A DNA stretch of 64,000 nt from Myripristis murdjan (taxonomy: Eukaryota > Chordata > Actinopteri > Holocentriformes > Holocentridae): NCBI RefSeq assembly GCF_902150065.1, contig NC_043983.1:9532821-9596820 (forward strand). The letters are read 5' to 3'. The notes beneath the pieces were generated by a model. It made no database searches. It was not told the origin of the DNA and was given only the letters and a program-made list of their open reading frames with translations. Below are positions 24,101 through 41,658 of this stretch, piece by piece. Every line of letters starts with the position of its first letter. The stretch's first letter is position 1. The position numbers and the translations under genes were made by a program.

Positions 24101-25090
24101 TAACCGAAACACTCAGTGTGATGTAACAAAGCCACCGCTGCTCGTTAAAGCGTCCCACCTTCATCCTCTGAGGCGTTCTCCTCATCTTTGGAGCCGTTGA
24201 CCGCTGCAGGTGGGACTTGGTTCTCTGCCCGCCGTCTCGTTCTCTTTAGAGGTCCCCTCGGTGTCAGCTCCACATTCAGCGCTGAGGAGGAAGAAAATGG
24301 TTGCGGCTCTGTGACAGCCCATAAAGTATGACATGTTGGAAAGATTTTGATAATTGTTTATTGGGCAAAACAACATATGCGATTATCTTTGAGGAGGAAA
24401 AACATTATACAATATTTATATGTAACAAATAAGACAAACGTCAGTACGTTAGTTAACATTTACTCAGAAATGCTTGTCTACAGACGTTTGTCACTAAAAT
24501 AATAATAATCATTTACTCATCTATTTATTCTGTCATTCTGGGGTGACATGCTTATCTCCTGATTCGATACTATCACGATACTTAGGTGCCAATTTAATAT
24601 GCATTGCGATTCTACAAGTACTGCAATTTGATAGGCCCTAGCATGCACAGATACACCATTTTACAGCAGGACAAAAGAACACATTGGCACTGCATGGATT
24701 GTGCCCCAAGATGCGTGCGATTAGGATTAAGTGGACATGTCCGCAAAGGGCGAGACCCATTTTCATCCAGAAATCGTGAGGTCAAAGGTCAAGGGACCCC
24801 TCTGAAAACAGGCGTGCCAACTGTCCCTCGCCAAAATGTATAATAACTTTGGAGCGACAGAATCGGCGCCTAGAAAATGATCGGAGAAGATCGTAAAACA
24901 AACAAATAAATGATAGAATCGCGATACTTGTATGAATCGATGCCGCACCCTCACCGTGTCATGGTACAGATGAAACAGAAAGTGCAGACTGGTTTAAGCT
25001 AGCTGACTGTCACTCACCTTTAGCTGCCGACTTCCTTGTTGAGCGCCGCGTGGGGCGAGCCGCGTGCTCGCCGGAAACATCCACCTCCAT
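21109..25090 (-). CDS. Torsin-1A-interacting protein (LAP1/LULL1 family), minus-strand paralogue
   Basis: LAP1 and LULL1 are single-pass nuclear-envelope or ER proteins. Their luminal AAA-like domain activates the torsin ATPases by lending an arginine finger. Eight coding exons, in order: 25090-25018, 24281-24159, 24063-23887, 23169-23074, 22982-22845, 22243-22127, 22038-21985 and 21884-21109. They total 1554 bases, all phases join, giving 517 residues. The N-terminal part (about 1-258) is cytosolic or nucleoplasmic, with basic runs (PTRRSTRKSAAK, KRTRRRA) followed by acidic sequence. The TM segment YLWGLLLLVLLSSAVLLAYK is near 264-283. The luminal domain runs to the end and contains GLWSRISHLILPV, where Arg about 498 fits the family's arginine finger. 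The basic N-terminus favours a LAP1-like (nuclear) role, but I cannot decide between TOR1AIP1 and TOR1AIP2. Its partner gene lies head-to-head at 26662-30923. Confidence 0.92.
21340..21660 (-). other. Gene-conversion tract shared with 30363-30683
   Basis: These 321 bases of the luminal-domain exon match 30363-30683 in inverted orientation with eight differences (97.5% by my count), including a 122-base identical run. The encoded segments differ by one residue (Arg/His). Sequence downstream diverges abruptly; sequence upstream is clearly less similar. Confidence 0.85.
23344..23368. repeat. Short interstitial telomere-like repeat
   Basis: Four tandem TTAGGG-type units lie in an intron of the minus-strand torsin-cofactor gene. 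It is too short to imply a chromosome fusion. Confidence 0.8.
23388..23726. repeat. Dispersed GATATCG-rich repeat remnant
   Basis: The sequence runs from GAGCTGAATGATATATCGTT to CATATCATGCAGCC and has the look of a common teleost non-autonomous element (ends like GGGCTGCACGATAT). A shorter relative in opposite orientation occurs near 27546-27650. The family is unassigned. Confidence 0.45.
24540..24960. repeat. Dispersed repeat in intron 1 of the minus-strand torsin-cofactor gene
   Basis: It contains CGATACTTAGG, TGCGATTC and, near the far end, ATCGCGATACTTG and GAATCGATG words. A middle block includes GTGAGGTCAAAGGTCAAGGG. I know this combination from dispersed non-autonomous elements of teleosts. 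There is no coding capacity. Confidence 0.45.
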
Positions 25091-25833
25091 TTGTGACTAT
25101 AAAGCGCCTAAACTGCGACCAAAAAAAATAATATTAACTAAATGTTCCGCCGAAGCATCGTCTTTACAACAAGACACCAGACACACACTTCCCTGTAACT
25201 GTTAGGGGAAATATTTTGTGACAGGACGCCGTTTGAGCCCGGAAACACGTACCACCTCCCACAGCTCCGACGAAGGGAGCGTGTCTAAAATTAATGGTTC
25301 CGTCCGACCGCGGGTCGATCCGTGTGAGACACGAAGAGACAACGTCAACACTGCAGGTGTCAAAGTCTACGGAAATGTGATTTGAAGGAGCCGCTTTGGT
25401 AATACATTACGTCCTTGTTACGTTATTTGTGTTCATTAAGTAGTAAATCGGTGTTTCTGTGGCCGGCTGCCGTGTATTTCGGATGAAGGGGTCTGCTTTG
25501 CTAACTGGGGGCTAATTTTAGGAGCACAGTGAGTTACTTCAGCTAACCAGCTCTCACGACTCACTAGTTAACTCGGTCATTTTATGCCAGTTTGTTTCTC
25601 AATTCAGTAGCAGCCGATTTACACAACGTCCGCTGACATTAGACCTGCAACTATTGAGCTAAACTTGCCAGCAGTCCAGCTAGCTTAGTTAGCTTGTACT
25701 GTAAACCAGCTTACCCAGTGTGTTCACTGCCTCAGGTGCTCGCAGCTCGTGTGAGTGCAGATGGAGCCGCTTGTTCTCTTGAATACAAATGTAGCTGTGG
25801 TCGTGGCTGAACCAGTTCACATCAACCCTCCTG
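25091..25833. promoter_or_regulatory. Probable promoter region of the head-to-head torsin-cofactor pair
   Basis: This lies upstream of the minus-strand start at 25090. The part 25200-25330 is richer in G, C and CpG than its surroundings, as expected for a vertebrate promoter. The plus-strand partner starts 1.57 kb away. Whether both genes use one bidirectional promoter cannot be seen from sequence alone. No TATA box is obvious. Confidence 0.4.
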
Positions 25834-26545
25834 TTAACCCTCCTGTTATCTTTGGCGTCAATATGACATGACACAATATGGGCAAACATCGTTTTTGTTT
25901 TCGCGAAATATCTATGTTTTACACACATTATCTGGGCGGCGTGGCTCAGGAGGTGGAGAGGTCATCTGGTAATTTGAGGGTTCCCGGTTCGATCCCCAGC
26001 TCCAGGGTGTGTCGGAGTGTCCCTGAGCAAGACACTGAACTCCTCACCGCTCCTGATGGACAGCTTGGCACCTTGCATGGTAGCCTCTGCCATCAGTGTG
26101 TGAATGTGAATGGGTGAATGTGAGGCAAACATTATAAAGCACTTTGAGTGGTCAGTAGACTAGAAAAGCGCTATAGAAATGCACTCCATTTACCATTTGT
26201 TTTAGTTGTTTTGGATGACAACCGAGGAACTAATCTTCTGCAAACTTCCCTCTGCCTTAAGGCCCTTACCTAACCTAATCACACCTGTAGTATTCAGAGA
26301 TCCACTGATAGTTAATGTTGCATTTGGGAAGGAGAAACATGATTCCTACAGTAACTTTGGTGTATAATGGAGGGTGAGTTGGGGGTTATGTTTTATTTAA
26401 AGAGCTATTTAGGTCATCCAAAAGACACAGAAAGCACCTGACACTAAACTTGGTAACTTTATTAAAATAATTTCCCTGGGATTTAAATTGCTGGGATCAA
26501 ATTGATAAAAATTGCAGATGAATTTGAAGGTAACAGGAGGGTTAA
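25834..26545. mobile_element. piggyBac-like MITE with TTAA target sites
   Basis: The left end is TTAA followed by CCCTCCTGTTATCTTT. The right end is GAAGGTAACAGGAGGG followed by TTAA. TTAA target duplications with CCC-starting inverted repeats are the piggyBac hallmark. The interior is non-coding and interrupted by a SINE at about 25934-26195. A duplicated CAACCCTCCTG word just left of the element suggests an older partial end. Confidence 0.7.
25934..26195 (+). mobile_element. tRNA-derived SINE nested in the MITE
   Basis: It starts with a tRNA-like head, GGCGGCGTGGCTCAGGAGGT (A-box region), and has a B box at 25986-25996 (GGTTCGATCCC). The body has GAGCAAGACACTGAACTCC, and the tail AAAGCGCTATAGAAATGCA is typical of a widespread teleost SINE family. 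Clear target duplications were not found, so the borders are approximate. Confidence 0.75.
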
Positions 26546-26661
26546 ATATTATAATGCTATAGTAATATAATAATAATGTATAATGTGTAATAATGCAGCT
26601 CCAGAGGCCCTGAAATCCAGTCGAATCGAGTGAACGAAGGAAGGTGTGTCAACCAGAAGAG

Positions 26662-29600
26662 ATGGCAGAGCAGGACACAGCAGGTAATGAAACACATCAA
26701 TCAAATGTCAGTTAATGGGCTTTACAATGTGATGACTGCTCTATTTCCAAAATGTGAACAGCTATAACAGTTAATTATTTGATTTATTTTTGAATTAGAC
26801 TTGAAGGTAGGCAGCACCCAATCCATCAGCTTGAGTCAGGATCCAGCATGTGACGAGTCCAAACTGAAGGAGACTGACTGTGCAGGGGATGTAACAGAAG
26901 AACAGTCTAAAGGTAAAGTTACTGTCAACTTCTTTGGCGTTCAAACAAGGTGAATCCTGAGCAGTTATCCCCCGCAAGGCGCCTCGAAGGAATGTGTTCC
27001 AGCAGCAACATTTAACTATTATGGTTTCTGTTTTGCAGTAATAAACTCGGATTCACCGCCTACACCTGCAGACGGAGGAGCTGAAATCAGCGGCACCCAA
27101 GGCACGCAGCCGACTGAAGTTGAAGGTGAGGAAACATAATCTCAAAGCCTTATTTCCATCATTTACAGAGTCTTACGTAGCCAGGTTGTGGCTGCTGGAG
27201 GTGTTGGATAGTGTGTCAATGTTTAGTTCTCACAGTATGTCTCGTCTCGTCTCTGTATATGAAGACTTGTTATGCTTTGTCCTGCACCTGCGTAGCTATA
27301 TATTATATATTGTACTAACTGATTAGTAAGTACCTAAAGAGATCAAATTCTTTGTGCACTTGATGTAATTAACTAAAAAAAAAAATTATTTAGACAAGGG
27401 GACATATCTCATTGCACCTGCTTAAGCCCCGTGCTAAGGATATTCCAGGCTTACTTATCCTGTGTTCACAAAAGAAATTCATTAACCTTGGGCTATGTGG
27501 ATGGATGTAAAAAATGCAGACCAATCACTGTCTTTGGCAAACCCTAACCCTATATTTGATATCGTCCATATCATTGCCTTTTGAGAGATTAATATTGTGC
27601 ATGTTCATGTCTAGATAGTGATGTGATAACAATATATCATTCAGGCCTAGTCCAGGGCAGTTTAAGCAGTCCTTAGATGAAAGCAGCAGGTTGTGAGTGT
27701 TGCAAAGGCATGCAGGGAAACTCAAAACATGCAGTCAACAGTATACTAGCTCTGGAATGGAAGTGATAACAGCTAAAGTGCACATATTGTGACAATGTTG
27801 GCAAAATGCTTACAGGTTAATACTGAAAACATGATACATGTAATGTCACAACAATGCTGAAATTATGTTGTCACCTTTTGAGGCGACATTTCGACTTAAT
27901 TTCAACATTGTGACAACATCGGATGCCAGTGTTGGGTGGCAACATCATTTGAAGCCTGAGCAGTGTTCATCTCAGCAGTGTCACAACATACGAGTGAAAT
28001 CACTGAATGCAAACATGAGTTCAGTCACACTGTCGCTCACATGGCTGTCAGGTCGAGGTTTGGACAACAAGCCTGATGTGGAGAAGAGCTGCAGTGCTGA
28101 GCATAATGACAGAAGTCATGGTGATCACAGAGGAAACGCCCTGAAACCTGATGACTTTTCAGGTGAGTTCTCTAATCCTGTCTCTAACAGCGGAGTTGTT
28201 GGCACATTTTTACTCAATGTATCATTACTTGACAGCTTTTTAAGATCCAGATGATTCTGTTTGCAGCTGCTAACAGTGCTTCTGTTTTGAGATGCAGAGA
28301 CCATTGGCCCTCAAGAAAAGACCCCTGAACCCACAGCTTCAAAGGCAACTGGAATTCCTGGAGGTACCTCTGTTATCTTTTCTGTACATGTTTTGCCCTT
28401 TTTGTTCTGCCAAAACTGTTGTCACTTGGCTGTCATGGTTACCAGTAGATGATTAGTAGACAGTAAGGTTTTTAGAAAATCTACAAATCACATTACCAGA
28501 CTTAAAAAAGATCTAATATCAGTTCAGTTTTTTTTTTTTTTAATAACAGGACAGTGTATTGAGACTTAATAGATTACTATTGGATTACATAAAGTTAATA
28601 AGTGTTGTGTGCCAGCATGCATGCATTATTAAATACATCTACCTTTTATGTCTTTTTCTCTCCATAGCAAATGTAAAATACTGTATGCTAGTCGTGATTG
28701 TAGCACTTTGCTCTGTCCTGTTACCTCTGCTTCAATATTTGTCTCACTCAGCCACACACAGGCCAGCACTTGTACTTTTTGTCTGTCCATTTAAGTCTTT
28801 TGTTCTATGTATTTTTTTCTGGGAAATAGTATTGATATCTAAAATAGTTTGATTCTGTTAGCAGCTAGGCAGGGATGTTTCTCAACCGTTGAATCTCTTA
28901 ACACCGATAGCCAGTCATGATAGTATGTTGTCGGAATGAGAAGAATTTAGTTGTGAAGAAATTTGGCAACTCTTCAATTAAAAATTCAATGGGTTTTGAT
29001 TGCACTAGTTTTTGATGTGTTTTTACTACATCATTCCCCAAGAATAGAATAGCTAAATATATTGGTATAAATCTTTTTGATTCAAGAACCTTAGTGCAGC
29101 TAAATAAAGAAATACAATCAGTAATGGACTCATTACTGATTGTATTTCTTTATTTATGGTTCTAGGGTTACTAACTTTATAATAACATTCCCATTTTCAA
29201 ACGGAGCTGTGAGATTGGAAAATGCATTTCTCATTGCACTGCACCAATTAATTGTGCTTAAAATGCACATGCAGTGTCACTGATCTACATAATCTTTTGC
29301 TTGTTGTGGAAGTTATATTCTTTACCATTTACCTCAGAAGAAGACCACAGTGGGAAGAAGGAAGGACGAGAAAGGAGCCCCTCACCAGCCCTGAATGACA
29401 GAGGAGACCACAATGGGGAGAAGACAGCACCAGACGATGTAGATGGTCAGGAAGCTCACGTAAATGAAGAGCCACAGAGCGGAGATGACACACTTACTGG
29501 AGAGAGAGAGGGTCAGTTTTACATTCATTATTTTAAGGACGCAATACCATTCCCCCCCTCAGTGGCTCTGTTTTGTATCTTCTGTTTCTGATTCTTCTTT

Positions 29601-30923
29601 TCCCTGCTGGCCAGAGGATTCAAGGGTAGTGGGAGACGTTCCTAACTTGGCAAAGGACGTCAAGAATAGCACAGCGTCCCTGCTTAAGACACATGGCCAG
29701 AAACACACTGTGAAGAAGGAGAAAGAAGAACAGAATAGTGGAGATGCACAGACCATTGGCCCTAAAGAGGAGACCCCTAAAGAGGAGACCCCTAAAGAGG
29801 AGACCCCTAAAGAGGAGACCCCTGAATCTACAGCTCTAAAGGCAACTGGAATTCCTGGAGGTACCTCTGTTATCTTTTCTGTACATGTTTTGCCCTTTTT
29901 GTTCTGCCAACACTGTTGTGATTTGGCTGTCATGGTTACCAGTAGATGATTAGTAGACAGTAAGGTTTTTAGAAAAATCTACAAATAACATTACCAGACT
30001 TAACCAAGATCTAATATCAGTTCAGTTTTTTTAATAACAGTACAGTGTGTTGAGACTTAATAGATTACCATTGGATTACATAAAGTTAATAAGTGTTGTG
30101 TGCCAGCATGCATGCATTATTAAATACATCTACCTTTTTATGTCTTTTTCTCTCCATAGCAAATGTAAAATACTGGATGCTAGTTGTGATTGTAGCACTT
30201 TGCTCTGTCCTGTTGCACCATCTTTACCAGTCTGAGACTCCTCCTGAGAAGAAAGATGTGCGGCAGGTAGACATTTTCCTCAGGGAGTTGGAAATAGTAA
30301 AGACTCAGTTCCCCAGCCAGCGTTCTGAGCTGTGGAGGAGGAGCAGGATTCACTTGGCGAGGCACCTCCAGACGGCGCAGCCCACAGAGCCAGTCAGCCT
30401 GATCCTGACTGCTGGCACTAAAGCTGAGGGGACGCTGCACTGCCTGGCTCAAGCCCTGGCCTCCGCTTTCTCTGCCGCCCTCAACTCCTCTGTCCTCCAC
30501 ATCGACGGAGCCAGTAAAGCCAACCAGGACAGCGACCAGGTCAAGCTGGACATCGACAGCCAGCTGCGGGCAGCTTTCGAAGGTGACAAGCCCGTGGCTG
30601 TCGTGCACCGCTTTGACGAGCTGCCTCCAGCCTCCACTCTCATCTTCTATCGCTACTGTGACCATGAAAACGCTGCTTACAAGAAGACGTCTCTGATGTT
30701 CACAGTGCTGCTGGGGGGAGAAGATGAGCTTCCTGCACATCTTGGTTTGAGTGCTGTGGAGGAGATGGTGGACGACCAACTCAAAAAAAAGTTCCTCTCC
30801 TCCAGCCACACCATTGCTTTTGACAGGATGGACCTTGACAAGTATGGTGGACTATGGAGCCGCATTTCCCACCTCATTCTGCCTGTTGCATCAGAGAAGA
30901 GGATAGAACATGATGGATGTTAA
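26662..30923 (+). CDS. Torsin-1A-interacting protein (LAP1/LULL1 family), plus-strand paralogue
   Basis: Eight inferred coding exons: 26662-26683, 26799-26912, 27039-27125, 28052-28162, 28292-28363, 29338-29511, 29615-29860 and 30160-30923. They total 1590 bases and all join in phase, giving 529 residues. The N-terminal part is acidic and hydrophilic, without the basic runs of its partner, and includes four tandem KEETP units. The TM segment VKYWMLVVIVALCSVLLHHL is near 278-297. The luminal torsin-activating domain follows and ends GLWSRISHLILPV, with Arg about 510 as the likely arginine finger. The acidic, non-nuclear-looking N-terminus favours a LULL1-like (ER) role, but orthology is not settled. 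Exon 5 (72 bases) is a partial copy of exon 7 and may be skipped without frame change. The fourth exon's acceptor is the least certain. Confidence 0.88.
27546..27650. repeat. Dispersed GATATCG-rich repeat remnant
   Basis: A short fragment with ATATTTGATATCGTCC and a CAATATATCATTCAGGCC end resembles the copy at 23388-23726 in inverse orientation. It lies in an intron of the plus-strand torsin-cofactor gene. Confidence 0.4.
28289..28722 (+). repeat. Internal duplication, copy 1 (pairs with 29741-30214)
   Basis: About 434 bases match 29741-30214 at roughly 95%: partial exon 7, the whole following intron, and the first 55 bases of the TM exon. Copy 2 is longer mainly because it has three more 15-base KEETP units. 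Intron matching this close implies a recent event. Confidence 0.9.
28668..28852 (+). CDS. Possible alternative terminal exon encoding a tail-anchored isoform
   Basis: This is the duplicated start of the TM exon. It keeps its acceptor (TCTCCATAG) and the frame VKYCMLVVIVALCSVLLPLL, then runs into unique sequence and stops at 28850-28852. Joined after exon 5 it gives exactly 197 codons including the stop, so a 196-residue protein with a C-terminal membrane anchor and no luminal torsin-activating domain. An AATAAA at 29103-29108 could end such a transcript. It could equally be an unused relic exon. Confidence 0.4.
29101..29156. repeat. Perfect 26-bp hairpin with 4-base loop
   Basis: The arms 29101-29126 (starting TAAATAAAGAAATACAATCA) and 29131-29156 are exact reverse complements. 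The left arm contains AATAAA. It lies in the intron between the two copies of the internal duplication. Confidence 0.92.
29741..30214 (+). repeat. Internal duplication, copy 2
   Basis: This is the functional-looking partner of 28289-28722. It covers the 3' part of exon 7 with four tandem AAAGAGGAGACCCCT units (29764-29823), the intron, and the beginning of the last exon. Confidence 0.9.
30363..30683 (+). other. Gene-conversion tract shared with 21340-21660
   Basis: Same tract as described at 21340-21660, in the luminal-domain exon of the plus-strand paralogue. The lengths are equal (321 bases). Six of the eight differences cluster in the last 100 bases. Confidence 0.85.
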
Positions 30924-32274
30924 GAGACATAAAGAGACTTTGTTTGAATTTATGCTCATGCACCAAATTTTGCCTGTGCATCAGATCCTTCCCAGGGTTC
31001 TTACAGTCATCTTCAGGTTAGCTTCAGTGATATGATTCATGGGTATATGGTATATAATATTACTCACTTAAGGCTAAGAAGGAGGAGCAACATCATGCCG
31101 CGAGATATCTCTGTAAAAATGTCTGTGGGCATTTAGCATGCAACAGATTTTTAAAAAATTGATCTCCGAAATTTTTGACAAAACAAAGTTGGCTCTTGCA
31201 CTTTACATTTTAATTCCATGTTTTTAAATTTACAAAATGGTAAAGTGAGCTCAGAAAAATGATTGCATATGGTGTAAATGTGGATTTTGTTTTTAAAATT
31301 TCTGATAACTGCTGTATGCTTAAAAGTATAATGGTAGACTTTTGTTGTATGGATGGCATTGATCACAAAGAGTTAACACCGTTCTTTTTGGATCAGCACA
31401 CAGGATGTGATTGTTTTGTAATAAGCCAGATTTTTCTCTGAAAATCTATTATCTGCGACACCAATTAGCCTATCTTTTATAAAAACTTGTTTTAATTTAA
31501 GTAATATATAGTTCACCATCACAGTGATAACAGAAGCAAACAAATGCATCAATAAAATGTGCCTTAAAATGCAAATAAACTTGCAAATTTTTGTTGTGCT
31601 TGATTGTAATATAACGCCTTTTCTGCTAGAGGGCAGCAAAACCATTCTTAACAGCAAAACTTTGCCTCGACTATGGACAGTAGTTTCTCCAGCTTGCTTT
31701 AGTAGTGCGCTTCAGCAGCACTCCATATTAAATACTATGCGACCTGCAGCCAGTTTGTGTTTGAGCGGGAGTTATATATGGTATTTATTTCAAGTGAAAT
31801 CTAAAAAAAAAGTAGATGTAGAATTAGGTTTGTGTGTGTTTCTGCGTTATGGGAACGTATCAACTGAAAATCCCTGGGTGCATCCGAAGTGCTGTGATGT
31901 GGTCCCTCTGTGTGCTGAGCCGTACAGAGGGAGCGCTTGAATTGGTTGAACTCCTCCTCGCCAGTTTCGTCAGGTCCTCCGCCTCCTGTCCCCGCTCCTC
32001 CAGCAGCAGATGCAGTGTGGACAGACAGCGCCTGCTCCCAGCCTGAGTGCAGTGTCTCCCTCCACACACTGATTCATTTTCAGTACGACCACAAAGGATG
32101 CCAAACCGCAAGCTTAAACCTCGTGGTGTCATGGCATTTTTGGACATACTTGCGTAGCTTTGTAGGCAAGATAGGCTATGAAATTATCGAAGCGGCTAAA
32201 TTAATTAGTGACAGGCTGTGCCTGCTTAACAAAGAGAATTAATAAACTTTAGGGCGCTCTGCGAGCCTCACAGT
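30924..32274. other. 3' UTR of the torsin-cofactor gene and 5' region of olfml2b
   Basis: AATAAA at 31551-31556 and near 31574 are candidate ends of the upstream gene. From about 31650 the sequence is intergenic, then probable olfml2b promoter and 5' UTR (TATATATGG near 31772; GC-rich CpG-containing stretch 31960-32060). Open frames here are on both strands and show no known domain. Confidence 0.5.
31551..31556 (+). terminator. Polyadenylation signal of the plus-strand torsin-cofactor gene
   Basis: AATAAA lies about 630 bases after the stop codon, with a second copy about 20 bases further on. Confidence 0.5.
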
Positions 32275-39259
<6,985 letters not shown>

Positions 39260-39515
39260 TGAGGGTTTAACCGTAGTTCTGTGACAAAGTGAAATGATTT
39301 TATGAGCTAAAGTGGATTGTAGACCAGTCCACATGGCCATCAGTGTATTGTGATTCACTACCATTTATAAACCTGTCTTGGTTAGGAATACGCATTTTGG
39401 ATGTTTGTTCTCTCAACAAATTATTTTTTCCTCTGTACCTGAAACAAATGAAACCGTGAAACTTCATACTTCAGTCAACGCAGCTCGTTGTACTGTATAT
39501 ACAGTAATACTGTAA

Positions 39516-39850
39516 AATAAAGCCTTGAGAGGTACATGAATGTATAAAAGATGTCAGCGCAAGTCCACAGCAAGGCTTGGGTCAAATAAAGCTATCACTT
39601 GTAATTTACATGGAAGAAAAAAACAGTTCAGTAATACAATTTTCATGGAGAAATTGTCATTCCATGTGCTTTTTTTTTTATACATTTTATTTTTATATTA
39701 CAGTTTCTTTCCATCCTTGTACATATGCCATAGGTCCTCTGTGTGGTGATATCATTGCGGTAATGTCACAGATAGCTGTCGACCTTTATCTTGTGAAAGC
39801 ACTTACTCCCTCCATACGAGACTGTACTGTTTGGAAGAGACTGCAATAAA
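39516..39850 (+). terminator. olfml2b polyadenylation signals
   Basis: AATAAA occurs at 39516-39521, 39585-39590 and 39845-39850, allowing 3' UTRs of about 280, 350 or 610 bases. Confidence 0.6.
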
Positions 39851-40213
39851 GGTCTGAAAATACTAACCGAAAAACCTCCTTTGTTGGGTTAATTCACAGC
39901 TGAAGTCAAAGCGGCTGTAATTACCTCCTGGGTCGCAGTAATCCAATCTGAGGACTGCCAGATACAGATTAGAAAGGGGACCCACAAGTATAGAAATATG
40001 CAGAATGATTACTCCACCCTGTAATTTTTTTGTTACCTAGGACAAGTTACTGTAGCAGGAAATACTCAGGGGAGCGATCTCAATCTGTTGTGAACGTCTG
40101 TTTCAAGAGCAGCATTTAATGAGTAACATGAAGCAGTTAAGAACAAAAGTTAGGATGTGTCCCAGCAACTCATACACACACACATAGAGGTATAGTTAAA
40201 GTAAATCCAGTGT

Positions 40214-40219
40214 TTTATT
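40214..40219 (-). terminator. atf6 polyadenylation signal
   Basis: TTTATT on plus reads AATAAA on minus and is followed on the minus strand by a GT-rich stretch (40172-40190), the classical downstream element. This predicts a 3' UTR of about 2 kb and leaves only about 350 bases between the ends of atf6 and olfml2b. Confidence 0.6.
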
Positions 40220-41620
40220 GACTCATTTGAATGCGATACAAAAAAGCAAAACCTCACATGAAAGTTTGAATTGTATTCCTCATTCGTCCACCAAGATGCA
40301 GTAAAAAGTCTTACACTGCTTTGAATCAAATAGATTTCACACAAAACAAATACACACAAGGGCTTGCTTAAAAAAAAACGTACAATTGATGGGTGCATTT
40401 TGCTATGATTCGAATTTTATGGGCATCTATAGAGCTGAAGTATAATTGTTATACTTTAGAAACTGATGAGGCATAAGGATCTTTTGGTATAAGCAAAAAG
40501 GTTTTCACTGAGTTTCTAATGATTAACCAAAATTACCAAAGTGTAACATGGGGAAATGAAATGGGAAATGGAAGCAATAACAACATTTAGCAAGTTGTGC
40601 ACTTAGGGTGCAAATTTAATAGTTTTGGGAAAAAAATACTAGTACAAAATAATCAGATAACATAACTTATTTTTAAAAAGGTTTTCCCAGAGAACTACAT
40701 TTCCACTATAGGCATTTTTGTTTAAGTGCACTTTAATAAAAGTGCATTTCGGCCCGTGGACGGAGAGGTCGGGGCTGGTAGCCTGTTTTGGCCTCATCAG
40801 TGGTTACTCATGCCAAGCTGTGCCTTTTAGAGCTCAGCTGATGGAACACAACAGTCAGAGTTTCAAAAAGGAACAACAGAATGACAAAACTAATTTTTCA
40901 GTGACATAATGTCTACATGTTCAGCCAACAGCAAGCATTCTGTAGACTTTATCAAAAAAAATTGACACTTTAGTTGACACTAAAGAAATCTTTATGTAGT
41001 CAACACATATATTAGCTTCCTTTTATCATTTACTCAAAGTTCTATGAAAAAGCTCTATACAATATGAATTTTCTGAGGCCAAATAGAAAAAAAGCATTCT
41101 GCAATGCAAAATCATGGCAGTTAAAAGCAATAAACTCTTTTTTTTTTTTTTTTTTTTCTTTTTGTTAGACATGTCAGTGGATATATGTGGTCTGTATGCC
41201 AATCCTGAGGTTGGCAAAATGAACACATAACAATCCAAATAAATACATATCTATCTCTATCCATGTATATAAAAGTGAAGCAAAGTGCAAAGAGGAAAAC
41301 CCCAAAACTAAAATCTAAAACTCTTCATTAACACAATGCTGGAAACAAAGCACATAAAATCCATACATAAATGGTAACCCAACCAACAATAGTGGTTAGG
41401 CTGCTATCTCTCACTGATTACCTGACTTCCTGAGTATATGCCTCAATTACAACATGTAATTAATTTTGTATGTTTTTCTAGCTGACAAACAAAAGCTTTG
41501 ATAAACTTCATTTATAGTGGAACAAGAGCAAAATTGTTTTCATTTTCTGGCTAAGCTACCAAGTCAGAAATTGCTTAATCTCTGACAACTGATACACACG
41601 CACACACACACACACGCACG

Positions 41621-41658
<38 letters not shown>

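Noticed and set aside
30180-30809. 209-codon minus-strand open frame opposite the torsin-cofactor exon
   Set aside because: It is a shadow of the GC-rich coding exon on the other strand; the same shadow appears opposite the paralogue at 21358-21735.
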